DNA of 64,000 nt, from contig JBFWQA010000001.1 in NCBI GenBank assembly GCA_050249695.1, positions 496,001 to 560,000 on the forward strand, written 5' to 3'. Shown piece by piece: positions 53,567 to 64,000 of the stretch. The notes below the pieces were generated by a model. That model saw only the letters and a list, made by a program, of their open reading frames with translations, was not told the origin of the DNA and searched no databases. How positions within the stretch are numbered: position 1 is the stretch's first letter; the number at the start of each line of letters is the position of its first letter. The stretch comes from JACKJP01 sp050249695. GTDB lineage: Bacteria; Pseudomonadota; Alphaproteobacteria; Rhizobiales; Tepidamorphaceae. A program made the translations under genes and the position numbers.

Positions 53567-55109
53567 CCGGACCGCTGGCTCCCTTGAACAGGCGCGCATG
53601 CTGCTGGATGCGCCTGTTCTCGGACGCATTCCCGGCCATCAGCACATCGCCGTCATCGACATCGGATCGAACTCCGTGCGTCTGGTGGTCTATGAGGGGC
53701 TGACGCGTTCGCCGACGCCGGTTTTCAACGAGAAGGTGCTCTGCGGTCTGGGACGGGCGGTCGCCAGCCAGGGAAAACTCGCCGACGAGGCTGTCGAGGA
53801 AGCGCTTCGCGCGCTTCGCCGTTTTCGGCTGCTGTGCGATCAGATGGACGTCCGGCAATGCTTTGTGCTTGCGACGGCAGCGGTTCGCGAAGCGGCTAAC
53901 GGTCCTGAATTCGCCGAGGCCGCGGAAAAGGCGGTCGGCCGCGAGATCGAGATACTCTCCGGCAGTCGCGAGGCGGAACTCTCGGCACTTGGCATTGTCG
54001 CCGGCATCGAGGACCCCGACGGCATCTGCGGCGACCTCGGCGGCGGCAGCCTGGAACTGGTGGATATCCGGCACGGCGTGATCGGCGACGGCGTGACGCT
54101 GCCGCTCGGTGGCCTCAGGCTGCGCGATCTCGCCGGCTCGTCCATGAAGAACGCCGCGGCCATCGTCGATTCCGCCTTCGCCGGCGCCGGCGTGCTGAAG
54201 ACCGGCAAAGGCCGGGCATTCTACGCCGTCGGCGGCACGTTCCGCGCGCTCGCGCGGCTCCACATGGCCCAGTGCAACTATCCGCTGCATGTCATCCATC
54301 AGTATTCGATGACGCCGGAGGAGGCCCTGGATTTCGCGAAAATCGCGCGCACCGTCGACGTGACGACGCTTGATTCAATCGAACAGGTTTCGTCCGCCCG
54401 CCGGGATCTTCTGCCGCTCGGCGCGCTGGTGCTGGAAAAGCTGATCGAGGTGCAGCAGCCGTCCAGCGTCTGCATGTCGTCTCTCGGCGTGCGCGAGGGT
54501 TATCTCTACGGGCAGCTATCGGGCAAGCAGCGCGGCGAGGATCCGCTGATTCTGTCGGCCAGCGAAATGGCCCAGCTGCGCTCGCGCTCACCCCGGCATG
54601 CCGTCGAGCTCTGTGAATGGACGGACGCCTTCATGGAATCGTCCAGGATCGACGAGACACGGGCAGAGCGCCGTTTGCGGCACGCGGCCTGCCTGCTTGC
54701 CGATATCGCATGGCGCGCCCATCCCGATTATCGCGGTATCCAGAGCCTGAACATCATCCTGCATGCGAACTTCACCTCCGTCGACCATCCGGGACGCGCC
54801 TATATCGGGACGGCGGTCTATCTCCGCCACACCGGGCTGAGCGGCGCCCATCCGCCCGGCATCCGCGAACTGATCAGCGCGCGGATGCTCGACCGGGCCC
54901 GGATCCTCGGCGGCGCGATGCGCGTAGCCTACATGATCACGGCGTCGATGCCGGGCGTCCTGCCGCGCGCGCCGATGGTGGTGGAGGGCGACCGGCTCGT
55001 CCTTACCCTGCCGGCCGATCTTGGCGATCTGGCCGGGGCCCGCACGGAGAAGAGGCTGCGCCAGCTCGCCAAGCTGATCGGCCGCGAGCCGGAAACACGG
55101 ATCGTCTAG
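53517..55109 (+). CDS. ppx: Exopolyphosphatase Ppx (Ppx/GppA family)
   Basis: A phosphatase of the sugar-kinase/ASKHA fold that degrades polyphosphate and may also act on pppGpp. It has the phosphate-binding block AVIDIGSNSVRLVVYEG, then ATAAVREAANG and GDLGGGSLEL, with a C-terminal HD-like helical domain. The start is uncertain. The GTG at 53517 gives 530 residues and overlaps ppk by 50 bp; an ATG at 53598 gives 503 residues and avoids the overlap. Neither has a strong ribosome site. It lies directly after ppk and is convergent with rnd (9 bp between stops). Confidence 0.92.
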   Translation: MANLSSNISPKPLIDADRTAGSLEQARMLLDAPVLGRIPGHQHIAVIDIGSNSVRLVVYEGLTRSPTPVFNEKVLCGLGRAVASQGKLADEAVEEALRALRRFRLLCDQMDVRQCFVLATAAVREAANGPEFAEAAEKAVGREIEILSGSREAELSALGIVAGIEDPDGICGDLGGGSLELVDIRHGVIGDGVTLPLGGLRLRDLAGSSMKNAAAIVDSAFAGAGVLKTGKGRAFYAVGGTFRALARLHMAQCNYPLHVIHQYSMTPEEALDFAKIARTVDVTTLDSIEQVSSARRDLLPLGALVLEKLIEVQQPSSVCMSSLGVREGYLYGQLSGKQRGEDPLILSASEMAQLRSRSPRHAVELCEWTDAFMESSRIDETRAERRLRHAACLLADIAWRAHPDYRGIQSLNIILHANFTSVDHPGRAYIGTAVYLRHTGLSGAHPPGIRELISARMLDRARILGGAMRVAYMITASMPGVLPRAPMVVEGDRLVLTLPADLGDLAGARTEKRLRQLAKLIGREPETRIV

Positions 55110-55118
55110 CAGATCGCC

Positions 55119-56276
55119 TCAATCGTCGACGCGGTTGACCGCGACGGCGCGTCCCTTGATCCCGAGGGTCAGCCGCCCGTGCTTCAGATCGAGGGCGAGT
55201 TCGCCGAATATCTTCCGCCGCCAGCCCTTGAGCGCCGGCACGTCCGCATCGTCATCGAGGGCGATCTGTTCGATGTCCTCGACATTGGCGATCAGGCGCG
55301 AGGCGACTTTGTGCTGCTCGCTGACCGCTTTCAGCAGCACCTTCATCAGATCGGCGACGGCGCCGGGCTGCCCGTTGGGACGGGAATTGCGCGGGATGGA
55401 GGGGAGGCGGTCGCGCGGCAGCGCCTTGATGCTGGCGACGATTTCCAGAATTTCGCTTCCCGATTGCGAACGCTCGAACCCTTTCGGCACGCTGCGAAGC
55501 TGGCCGAGCGCTTCGCGGCTTTCCGGCAGCTGCGCGGCAACGTCATAGATGACGTCGTCCTTGATGATTCGGCTGCGCGGCACGTCGCGCGCCTGCGCCG
55601 CTTCCTCGCGCCAGGCTGCCAGCGCCTGCGTGGCGGCGAGTTCCACCGGCTTGCGCGCCCGCATCTTCAGCCGCTTCCAGGCTTCTTCAGGCGCCGCCGA
55701 ATAGGTGTCCGGCGAGGACAGCAGGGCGATCTCCTCGCCGATCCATTGCGAGCGCCCGGATTCTTCCAGGGCCGCCGCCAGCGCCTCGTAGACGTCGATC
55801 AGATGCTCCACGTCCGCCGCCGCATAGTGCAGCTGCTTTTCGCTGAGCGGCCGCCGGCTCCAGTCGGTGAAGCGGTGGCTCTTGTCGATATGCGCGCCGC
55901 TCGTACGCTGGACGAGCTGGTCGTAGGCGATCTGCTCGCCATAACCGCAGACGGCGGCGGCGACCTGTGTATCGAAGATCGGCGAGGGGACCTGTCCGGT
56001 CATGTGGTGGAAGATTTCGATGTCCTGCCGGGCGGCGTGGAACACCTTGATCACCGATTCGTCGGCGAGCAGCCTGAACAGCGGCGCCAGCGACACATCG
56101 CCGGCCATCGTGTCGACGATGACCGGCAGCTTGTCGCGGCCGGCAAGCTGTACGAGGCAAAGTTTCGACCAATAGGTCGACTCCCGCATGAATTCCGTGT
56201 CGATGGCGATGAAGGGTTCCCCGGCGAGCTTCTGGCAGGCGTGTTCCAGGGCTTTTGTCGTTGTGATGAGTTCCAT
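55119..56276 (-). CDS. rnd: Ribonuclease D
   Basis: A 3'-5' exoribonuclease involved in tRNA and small-RNA 3' maturation. It is 385 residues long. The DEDD catalytic set is visible as Asp26 and Glu28 in AIDTEFMRE, an Asp in HAARQDIEIFHHM, and a final Asp in HYAAADVEHLIDVY, followed by an HRDC domain. It is convergent with ppx and divergent from aspS. Length agrees with the family. Confidence 0.94.
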   Translation of the reverse strand: MELITTTKALEHACQKLAGEPFIAIDTEFMRESTYWSKLCLVQLAGRDKLPVIVDTMAGDVSLAPLFRLLADESVIKVFHAARQDIEIFHHMTGQVPSPIFDTQVAAAVCGYGEQIAYDQLVQRTSGAHIDKSHRFTDWSRRPLSEKQLHYAAADVEHLIDVYEALAAALEESGRSQWIGEEIALLSSPDTYSAAPEEAWKRLKMRARKPVELAATQALAAWREEAAQARDVPRSRIIKDDVIYDVAAQLPESREALGQLRSVPKGFERSQSGSEILEIVASIKALPRDRLPSIPRNSRPNGQPGAVADLMKVLLKAVSEQHKVASRLIANVEDIEQIALDDDADVPALKGWRRKIFGELALDLKHGRLTLGIKGRAVAVNRVDD

Positions 56277-56412
56277 GGAAAGTCGCTATAGCAAGGGAAG
56301 GTTGGCCGCGCCACCACCGATGCCGCCGCGGCCCGCCATTCTTGACAAACCGGCATCCCCATGCGCTTGTCCGCGGCGCGTTTAGACCACAAGAATCTGC
56401 AAGGCTTGATCG

Positions 56413-58200
56413 ATGCACCGTTACCGTTCCACCACCTGCGGCGCGCTGCGCGCCAGCGATGTCGGCGCCACCGCCCGCCTGTCGGGATGGGTGCACCGCG
56501 TGCGCGATCATGGCGGTGTACTGTTCATCGATCTGCGCGATCACTACGGCATGACGCAGGTCGTCGCCGATCCCGACAGCCCGGCTTTCGCGGCCGCCGA
56601 GACGCTGCGCGCCGAATGGGTCGTGCGAATTGACGGAACGGTCAAGGCGCGCACGCCTGAGACCGTCAATGCGGGGCTGCCGACAGGCGCCGTGGAAGTC
56701 TTCGCCGCCGAGATCGAAGTGCTGAGCAAGGCCGACGAACTGCCGCTGCCGGTCTTCGGCGAGCCCGACTATCCGGAAGATATCCGCCTGCGCTACCGGT
56801 TCCTGGATCTCCGCCGCGAAACGCTCCACCGCAACATCATCCAGCGCACCAAGGTCATCGGCGCGATGCGCCGGCGCATGGAGGAGGCGGGCTTCACGGA
56901 GTTTTCCACGCCGATCCTGACCGCGTCCTCGCCGGAAGGCGCGCGCGATTTCCTCGTCCCTTCGCGCGTTCATCCGGGCGAATTCTACGCGCTGCCGCAG
57001 GCCCCGCAGCAGTACAAACAGCTGCTGATGGTGTCCGGCTTCGACCGCTATTTCCAGATCGCGCCGTGCTTCCGCGACGAGGATCCGCGCGCCGACCGTC
57101 TGCCCGGCGAGTTCTACCAGCTCGACCTTGAGATGAGCTTCGTCACCCAGGACGACGTGCTCGCCACGATGGAACCGGTGCTGCGCGGCGTCTTCGAGCA
57201 GTTCGCCGACGGCAAGCCGGTGACGGCCTCCTTCCCGCGTATTGCCTATGACGAAGCGATGCGCAAATACGGGACCGACAAGCCGGACCTGCGCAATCCC
57301 ATCGTCATGGAAGAGGTCTCCGACCATTTCCGCGGCTCCGGCTTCAAGGTGTTTGCCAACATTCTCGCCGGCGACGACAAGGCCGAAGTCTGGGCCATTC
57401 CGGCGCGCACCGGCGGCTCGCGCGCCTTCTGCGACCGGATGAATTCCTGGGCGCAGGGCGAGGGGCAGCCGGGCCTCGGCTACATCTTCTGGCGCAAGGA
57501 GGGCGAGGCGCTGGAAGGCGCCGGGCCCATCGCCAAGAATATCGGCCCCGAACGTACCGCCGCGATCGCAGCGCAACTCGGCCTCGGCGACGGCGACGCC
57601 TGCTTCTTCGTGGCCGGCGATCCGGCGAAGTTCGCGGGTTTCGCGGGCGACGCGCGCACGCGTGCCGGCGAGGAACTCAACCTCGTCGACCGCGAGCGTT
57701 TCGAGCTCGCCTGGATCGTCGACTTCCCCTTCTACGAATGGGACGAGGAGGAGAAGAAGGTCGAGTTTTCGCACAACCCCTTCTCCATGCCGCAGGGCGG
57801 GATGGACGCGCTTGAGGGGCAGGACCCGCTGACCATCAAGGCCTTCCAGTACGATCTCGTCTGCAACGGTTTCGAGATCGCCTCGGGCGGCATCCGCAAT
57901 CATCTGCCCGACACGATGGTCAAGGCCTTCGAGATCGCCGGCCTCGACCGCGCGACGGTCGAGGAACGGTTCGGCGGGCTCTACCGCGCGTTCCACTACG
58001 GCGCGCCGCCGCATGGCGGGATGGCCGCCGGTGTCGACCGCATCGTGATGCTGCTGGTCGGCGCCAAGAACCTGCGTGAGGTAACGCTGTTCCCGATGAA
58101 CCAGCGCGCCGAGGATCTGCTGATGGGCGCGCCCTCCGGGGCGAGCGCCAAGCAGCTGCGCGAGCTGCACATCCGGCTGAATTTGCCAAAGAACGGCTGA
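56413..58200 (+). CDS. aspS: Aspartyl-tRNA synthetase
   Basis: A class II synthetase of bacterial type, 595 residues. It has an N-terminal OB-fold anticodon-binding domain (ARLSGWVHRVRDHGGVLFIDLRD), motif 2 (FRDEDPRADRLPGEFYQLDLEMSF), a GAD insertion domain, and motif 3 (GAPPHGGMAAGVDRIVMLL). Whether it is discriminating or also charges tRNA-Asn cannot be decided by eye. The ATG at 56413 gives the normal N-terminus. An 8-bp hairpin lies downstream at 58233-58254. Confidence 0.97.
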   Translation: MHRYRSTTCGALRASDVGATARLSGWVHRVRDHGGVLFIDLRDHYGMTQVVADPDSPAFAAAETLRAEWVVRIDGTVKARTPETVNAGLPTGAVEVFAAEIEVLSKADELPLPVFGEPDYPEDIRLRYRFLDLRRETLHRNIIQRTKVIGAMRRRMEEAGFTEFSTPILTASSPEGARDFLVPSRVHPGEFYALPQAPQQYKQLLMVSGFDRYFQIAPCFRDEDPRADRLPGEFYQLDLEMSFVTQDDVLATMEPVLRGVFEQFADGKPVTASFPRIAYDEAMRKYGTDKPDLRNPIVMEEVSDHFRGSGFKVFANILAGDDKAEVWAIPARTGGSRAFCDRMNSWAQGEGQPGLGYIFWRKEGEALEGAGPIAKNIGPERTAAIAAQLGLGDGDACFFVAGDPAKFAGFAGDARTRAGEELNLVDRERFELAWIVDFPFYEWDEEEKKVEFSHNPFSMPQGGMDALEGQDPLTIKAFQYDLVCNGFEIASGGIRNHLPDTMVKAFEIAGLDRATVEERFGGLYRAFHYGAPPHGGMAAGVDRIVMLLVGAKNLREVTLFPMNQRAEDLLMGAPSGASAKQLRELHIRLNLPKNG

Positions 58201-58232
58201 CCGGTCCCGGCTTTTCCCGGACGTCCGAGATC

Positions 58233-58254
58233 GCGCGACGCTGATCCGTCGCGC
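58233..58254 (+). terminator. Hairpin downstream of aspS, weak terminator candidate
   Basis: GCGCGACG (58233-58240) and CGTCGCGC (58247-58254) form a perfect 8-bp stem with a 6-nt loop 33 bp after the aspS stop. The tail (TCCTCGG) has few T residues, so it may be a Rho-assisted end or a structured leader of maeB rather than a classical terminator. Confidence 0.35.
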
Positions 58255-58353
58255 TCCTCGGCGTGCTTGTACCGACACAGAATCGCGTCAAGACTGCTAT
58301 GGTCCGGTTCTGTGAACGGGGCGCAAAAACGCAGTTTCGGGAGAGCAGGGCTC

Positions 58354-60653
<2,300 letters not shown>

Positions 60654-60657
<4 letters not shown>

Positions 60658-61685
60658 GTGTACTGCACGTCACCAGTGCCCGCGAATGGCGTGGCGGCGA
60701 GAATCAGCTTGCCCTGCTGCTCCACCATCTGCCGGAAGAATGGCGCGGCACGCTGGCCGCGCCGGCAAATTCCGCATTCGCCGCAAGGCTCGGCGGCGTT
60801 CTTCCGGTCCTGCCGGTACGCTCCGCCGGCTTCGGCGATATCCGTTCGGTGCTGGCGCTTCGGCAATTGATCGGCAGCGGGGCGTATCGGCTCGTTCACG
60901 CCCATACGAGTCCCGCGCACGCGTCTGCGCTGCTGGCACGGCTGGGTACAGGCGTGCCGCTGGTCGTATCGCGGCGCAACGCGTTCCGCGCGAAGGGCGG
61001 ATGGAAATACGAGGCGGTGGATCGGTTCATCACTGTTTCCCGGGCCGGCCGCGAGAAGCTTCTTGCCGCCGGTGTCGCGGGCGAGCGGATCGCGGTCATA
61101 CCCGACATGGTCGAGAAGCCGGCCTTTGCATGTGAGCCCTCCGGACCGGTTGTGGTCTGCGTCGCGGCGCTGAGCGTCGAGAAGGACCACGAAACATTGC
61201 TGCGCGCCTGGCGCGACGTGGAGCATGCCGCTTCGCAAGCCCGCCTCAGGCTGGTGGGCGAGGGGCCGCTGCGGGCGCGGCTGGAGGCGATGGCGCTTGC
61301 GCTCGGTCTGCGGCGGGTGGAATTTCTGGGCGAAAGGCCCGCCGCCGCCGACCTGGCGCGCGCGCGGCTTGCCGTTCTCACCTCGCGCGAGGAGGGGCTG
61401 GGTTCGGCGATCTGCCTTGCCCAGACGATGGGCGTGCCGGCGGTGGTGACCGACGCCGGGGGCCTGCCCGAGGCGATCGAAGCCGGCAGGACCGGCATCG
61501 TTGTGCCCGCTGGCGATGCGCAAGCCGTCGCCCATGCGATCATTGAGCTGCTGGAAAACGGGGAGATGCGTGAGGCGATGGGTCGGGCTGCGGCCCTCCG
61601 CGCGGCCATGCTGTTCGATCCGGCACGCAATGCGACCGCCCATATCGAGGTCTACCAGGACATTCTGAGCGGCCTCGGGCGCTGA
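60654..61685 (+). CDS. Glycosyltransferase family 4
   Basis: A 343-residue GT-B glycosyltransferase with no membrane segments. The start is a TTG at 60654 that overlaps the maeB stop by 4 bp. The N-terminal acceptor domain has LHVTSAREWRGGENQLALLLHHL. The C-terminal nucleotide-sugar domain has the EGLGSAICLAQTMGVPAVVTDAGGLPE block of GT4 enzymes. Donor and acceptor are unknown. Being near a WaaE-like GT2 and a PfkB kinase suggests envelope glycan or LPS-core assembly, which is an inference. It converges with the GT2 gene, 20 bp apart. Confidence 0.88.
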
Positions 61686-61705
61686 ACTCTGACGCCTGGC
61701 GGGCC

Positions 61706-62479
61706 TCAGGTCTGGTTTCTCGTCATCTGCCAGGCGCGCAGGTAGCGCTGATAGGTCTGGTCGGCATGTACGAGGGCGTTGATCAGCCCCTCGCGCCCGT
61801 CCAGGCACCCGCGCTTCAAGAGATAGGTCGAGAAGAACGACCAGAAAGCCCGTCCGAATGCCGCGCCGAAGCCCGGCCGCTTGCCGGCCGCCACCATCTT
61901 GCGGGCGCCGGCTTCCGAATAGCGGTTGATCTTGGCATAGGCGTCTTCGAGCGTCGCGATCGGGTAATGGAGCAAGGCCGCGTCGAGCTTCGCCGTGCTG
62001 CCTTCCACGATCATCCGTTCATGCACGATGTCGGTCGAAAACCGGGCCTTCGTTCGCCTGGCCAACCGCAGCACGTGATCTGGCCACCATCCCGAATGGC
62101 GCATCCAGCGTCCTAGAAAATGCGATTTGCGCGGCATCTCGTAGCCGTCGGCGGCACCTGATGAAACGGCAGCGACGATTTCGGCCGCGAGATCGGCTGG
62201 AACCTGCTCGTCGGCGTCGATGGAGAGAATCCAAGGGCTCGTCGCGAGCGACAGCGCGTGTTGTTTTTGCGGTCCGAAGCCTGGCCAGGCATTGTAGCTC
62301 ACCTTCGCGCCGAGCTTCTCCGCCAGCGACTGCGTTCCGTCGGAAGACCCGGAATCGACGACGATGATCTCCTCGCAGAAGGAAAGGCTCCTGATGCACG
62401 CCTCGATATGCGCCGCGGCATCCAGCGTGATGATGACGGCGCTGATGCCGGGGCGGGGAGAGGCTTCGTTTGCGTTCAT
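61706..62479 (-). CDS. Glycosyltransferase family 2 (WaaE/KdtX-like)
   Basis: A 257-residue GT-A enzyme. Asp42 is in IVVDSGSSDGT, and the metal-binding DxD is Asp88-Ala-Asp90 in SIDADEQV. Then come HFLGRWMRHSGWWPDHVLRL and VHERMIVEG, which match LPS-core glucosyltransferases of the WaaE/LgtF type. The substrate is not proven. Its start overlaps the stop of the upstream PfkB kinase gene by 4 bp, so the two are co-transcribed. The C-terminal region has a weakly hydrophobic, aromatic patch (FGRAFWSFFSTYLLKRG) that may touch the inner membrane. Confidence 0.88.
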   Translation of the reverse strand: MNANEASPRPGISAVIITLDAAAHIEACIRSLSFCEEIIVVDSGSSDGTQSLAEKLGAKVSYNAWPGFGPQKQHALSLATSPWILSIDADEQVPADLAAEIVAAVSSGAADGYEMPRKSHFLGRWMRHSGWWPDHVLRLARRTKARFSTDIVHERMIVEGSTAKLDAALLHYPIATLEDAYAKINRYSEAGARKMVAAGKRPGFGAAFGRAFWSFFSTYLLKRGCLDGREGLINALVHADQTYQRYLRAWQMTRNQT

Positions 62480-63390
62480 GCGAGCAGCGTCTCATTGAGC
62501 GGCTTTGCCGTGAAGCGCGCCATCGCCCGCTCAACATCGGCGCGTTCCGGCACGCTCGCCTCATTGCCGAGATTTTGTATCGCATGCGCCGACGCGGCGC
62601 GCGCGTAAAGAAAATGTTCGCGCCAGGGCTTTCTGCGGTCCGTCAGCCAGGACGCGCAATAGGCGCCGTGAAAGACATCGCCGGCACCGTTGGTGTCGAC
62701 GACCTGCGCCGTCGGCACGTCGAGGGCGGGCAGATGCGCCGGCTCGGTGCCCTCTTCCTGCCAGATCATGCCCTCCGATCCGAGCGTGACGCCTGCGACC
62801 TTCACGCCCTTGCGCCTCAGATAGCCGATCGTCTCCATCGGCCGCTCGTCGCGCGCGCGGCAGAAATCCTCCGAGACGACCGCGACATCGATATTGTCGA
62901 GAACGGCGTCGGTGTTCTCGCGCACCGTGCCGCCATCCATCGAGGTCAGAATGCCGGCCGCGCGGCAGGTTCTGGCATAGTGCAGGGCGGCGTCCGGCTG
63001 GTGTCCGTCGATGTGCAGCAACTGGCACTGGTCGAGGCTGAGCTGCGGGAAGGGGTGGAGGTAATGGTCGTCGCGGCACCTCACGATCGCCCGTTTCATG
63101 CCCCGCGGCATGACGAAGGACAGCGCCGAGGCGCGGACTTTGCGGGCGTGGATGGAGACCCGGTAGCGGTCGGCCATGTCGAGGAACATGCGTCCGATCC
63201 AGTCGTCGCCGAGCACGCATAGCAGGTCGGGACGAAAGCCGAGGCGGGCGCATGTGAAAGCGGCGGTGACGGCATTTCCGCCGAAGGCCACCGCATAATC
63301 CTCCGCCACCGTCTTTTCGTCTCCCGTCGGCAGATGATCGACCAGAAACGTGATGTCGATATAGGCTTGGCCGATAAAGAGTGATTCCAT
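62476..63390 (-). CDS. PfkB family carbohydrate kinase
   Basis: A 304-residue ribokinase-like sugar kinase. It has the N-terminal substrate-binding GGNA (37-40) and the C-terminal PfkB signature DTNGAGDVFHGAYC with catalytic Asp238. No residue pattern assigns the sugar. It is the first gene of a two-gene unit with the GT2 glycosyltransferase, so it may phosphorylate a sugar that enters the same glycan, but this is only suggested by the 4-bp overlap. Upstream is a 195-bp AT-richer region shared with the divergent sensor gene. Confidence 0.9.
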   Translation of the reverse strand: MESLFIGQAYIDITFLVDHLPTGDEKTVAEDYAVAFGGNAVTAAFTCARLGFRPDLLCVLGDDWIGRMFLDMADRYRVSIHARKVRASALSFVMPRGMKRAIVRCRDDHYLHPFPQLSLDQCQLLHIDGHQPDAALHYARTCRAAGILTSMDGGTVRENTDAVLDNIDVAVVSEDFCRARDERPMETIGYLRRKGVKVAGVTLGSEGMIWQEEGTEPAHLPALDVPTAQVVDTNGAGDVFHGAYCASWLTDRRKPWREHFLYARAASAHAIQNLGNEASVPERADVERAMARFTAKPLNETLLA

Positions 63391-63585
63391 GAAACGCCGG
63401 TTCCTCGCGAGGGGTCGCTACCCTTCACTTACGTTCATTTGCGCTGGATTTCCACCTGCCTCGGAATGCGCGGAGGGGATGGCAGATTATCTGAAAATAT
63501 TCACCTTAAAATACTTTACGCTGCGTCAGTTACACATTTAGCTGAAGTTAACAAAGCCTCCATATCTTCTCGGGACTGTGGAGAT

Positions 63586-64000
63586 ATGCGAGTGCGGCGA
63601 AACACGCGGAAGATACTGCTGACGGTCCTGCTTGTGGTGGCCATGACCCTCCCGTCGGTGGTCTTCTACCGCTATGTGGGCGCCTATGCGCTGCGCGATT
63701 CGGAAGAGCGGATCGCGGAGATTGGCCGTCGTATGACCACCTTTGCCGAGCAGGTGATCGAGGAGGGACTGGCCGACATGGGCGCGCTCGTCGCGCAGGA
63801 TCTCGCCGCCTGTGGTGCGTCCGCAAGGGACCGCATGGTCTCCGTGCTCGACCGCAATCGCAATGTCAGCCAGATCATCGTGGCGGATCTGCGTGGCCGT
63901 GAAATGTGCAGTTCCTTCCTGCGCCGCCGCACGACGACACAGTTCACACGGGCCAATCGTGAGCCTTCTTCGCCGGAACTGGGCACCATGCAGGGGCTGG
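63586..64000 (+). CDS. N-terminal part of a CSS-motif membrane sensor (probable EAL c-di-GMP phosphodiesterase)
   Basis: The frame starts at an ATG at 63586, with GTGGAG just upstream, and runs off the window, so only 138 residues are seen. They show a basic start, one membrane helix at about residues 9-30 (KILLTVLLVVAMTLPSVVFYRYV) and a periplasmic domain containing Cys76 and Cys108-Ser-Ser. This is the CSS motif that precedes EAL domains in redox-sensing c-di-GMP phosphodiesterases such as the E. coli PdeB/PdeC group. The EAL part is outside the window, so the catalytic output is inferred. Confidence 0.72.
   Translation, partial: MRVRRNTRKILLTVLLVVAMTLPSVVFYRYVGAYALRDSEERIAEIGRRMTTFAEQVIEEGLADMGALVAQDLAACGASARDRMVSVLDRNRNVSQIIVADLRGREMCSSFLRRRTTTQFTRANREPSSPELGTMQGL

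Noticed and set aside
51578..53629. 683-codon open frame on the minus strand opposite ppk
   Set aside because: Ppk1 motifs are intact on the plus strand; the antisense product has no recognisable features.

Overview
This is a 64 kb, GC-rich stretch of conserved chromosomal backbone from an alphaproteobacterium, most likely of the order Hyphomicrobiales (Rhizobiales). The evidence is the gene content and order: fabD-fabG-acpP-fabF-mltG-yicC-gmk; lptF-lptG-lptD-surA-pdxA-rsmA; hdaA-ppk-ppx next to rnd and aspS; a DUF2232 gene between the genes for S18 and L9; and an mprF/acvB pair. I saw no rRNA, tRNA, CRISPR array, insertion sequence, prophage or integrase. Genes are closely packed, often with 4-bp start/stop overlaps and several GTG or TTG starts.

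Layout. 1-1.9 kb: end of a secreted COG3650-like protein, a DksA/TraR zinc-finger protein, an L,D-transpeptidase and NnrU. 2.1-5.5 kb (+): a YfgM-like protein, BamB and the GTPase Der. 5.5-12.6 kb (-): dnaB, alr, radA, cvpA, purF and an SDR, read from right to left. 12.7-15.2 kb (-): the ribosomal operon rpsF-rpsR-DUF2232-rplI, closed by a clear terminator. 15.5-22.0 kb (+): fatty-acid synthesis genes, then MltG, YicC and Gmk. 22.0-29.6 kb (-): LptF/LptG/LptD, SurA, PdxA and RsmA. 29.7-31.7 kb (+): PepA and HolC. 31.7-46.1 kb is the most mosaic part: an ABC-F protein, a secreted orphan, KatG, a DUF1003 protein, MprF facing AcvB, Ndk, a sulfotransferase divergent from an orphan molybdoenzyme, and a small cysteine-containing secreted protein. 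46.2-55.1 kb: purM-purN (-), then DUF2066, a CDP-alcohol phosphatidyltransferase, an AI-2E transporter homologue, HdaA, Ppk and Ppx (+). 55.1-64 kb: Rnd (-), AspS, MaeB and a GT4 glycosyltransferase (+), a GT2 glycosyltransferase and PfkB kinase (-), and the start of a CSS-motif sensor cut by the window end.

Functionally the window is dominated by envelope biogenesis (BamB, SurA, LptD/F/G, MltG, L,D-transpeptidase, Alr, MprF/AcvB, glycosyltransferases), lipid synthesis, purine synthesis (PurF, PurN, PurM, Gmk), replication and its control (DnaB, RadA, HolC, HdaA) and translation (S6, S18, L9, Der, RsmA, AspS).

I do not see a convincing new multi-gene system. The points most worth a second look are the tail-to-tail mprF/acvB arrangement, the sulfotransferase/molybdoenzyme/cysteine-protein locus at 42.5-46.1 kb, the eight-copy Gly-Asp-Arg repeat in ribosomal protein S6 with its structured leader, and a 19-bp dyad upstream of katG.
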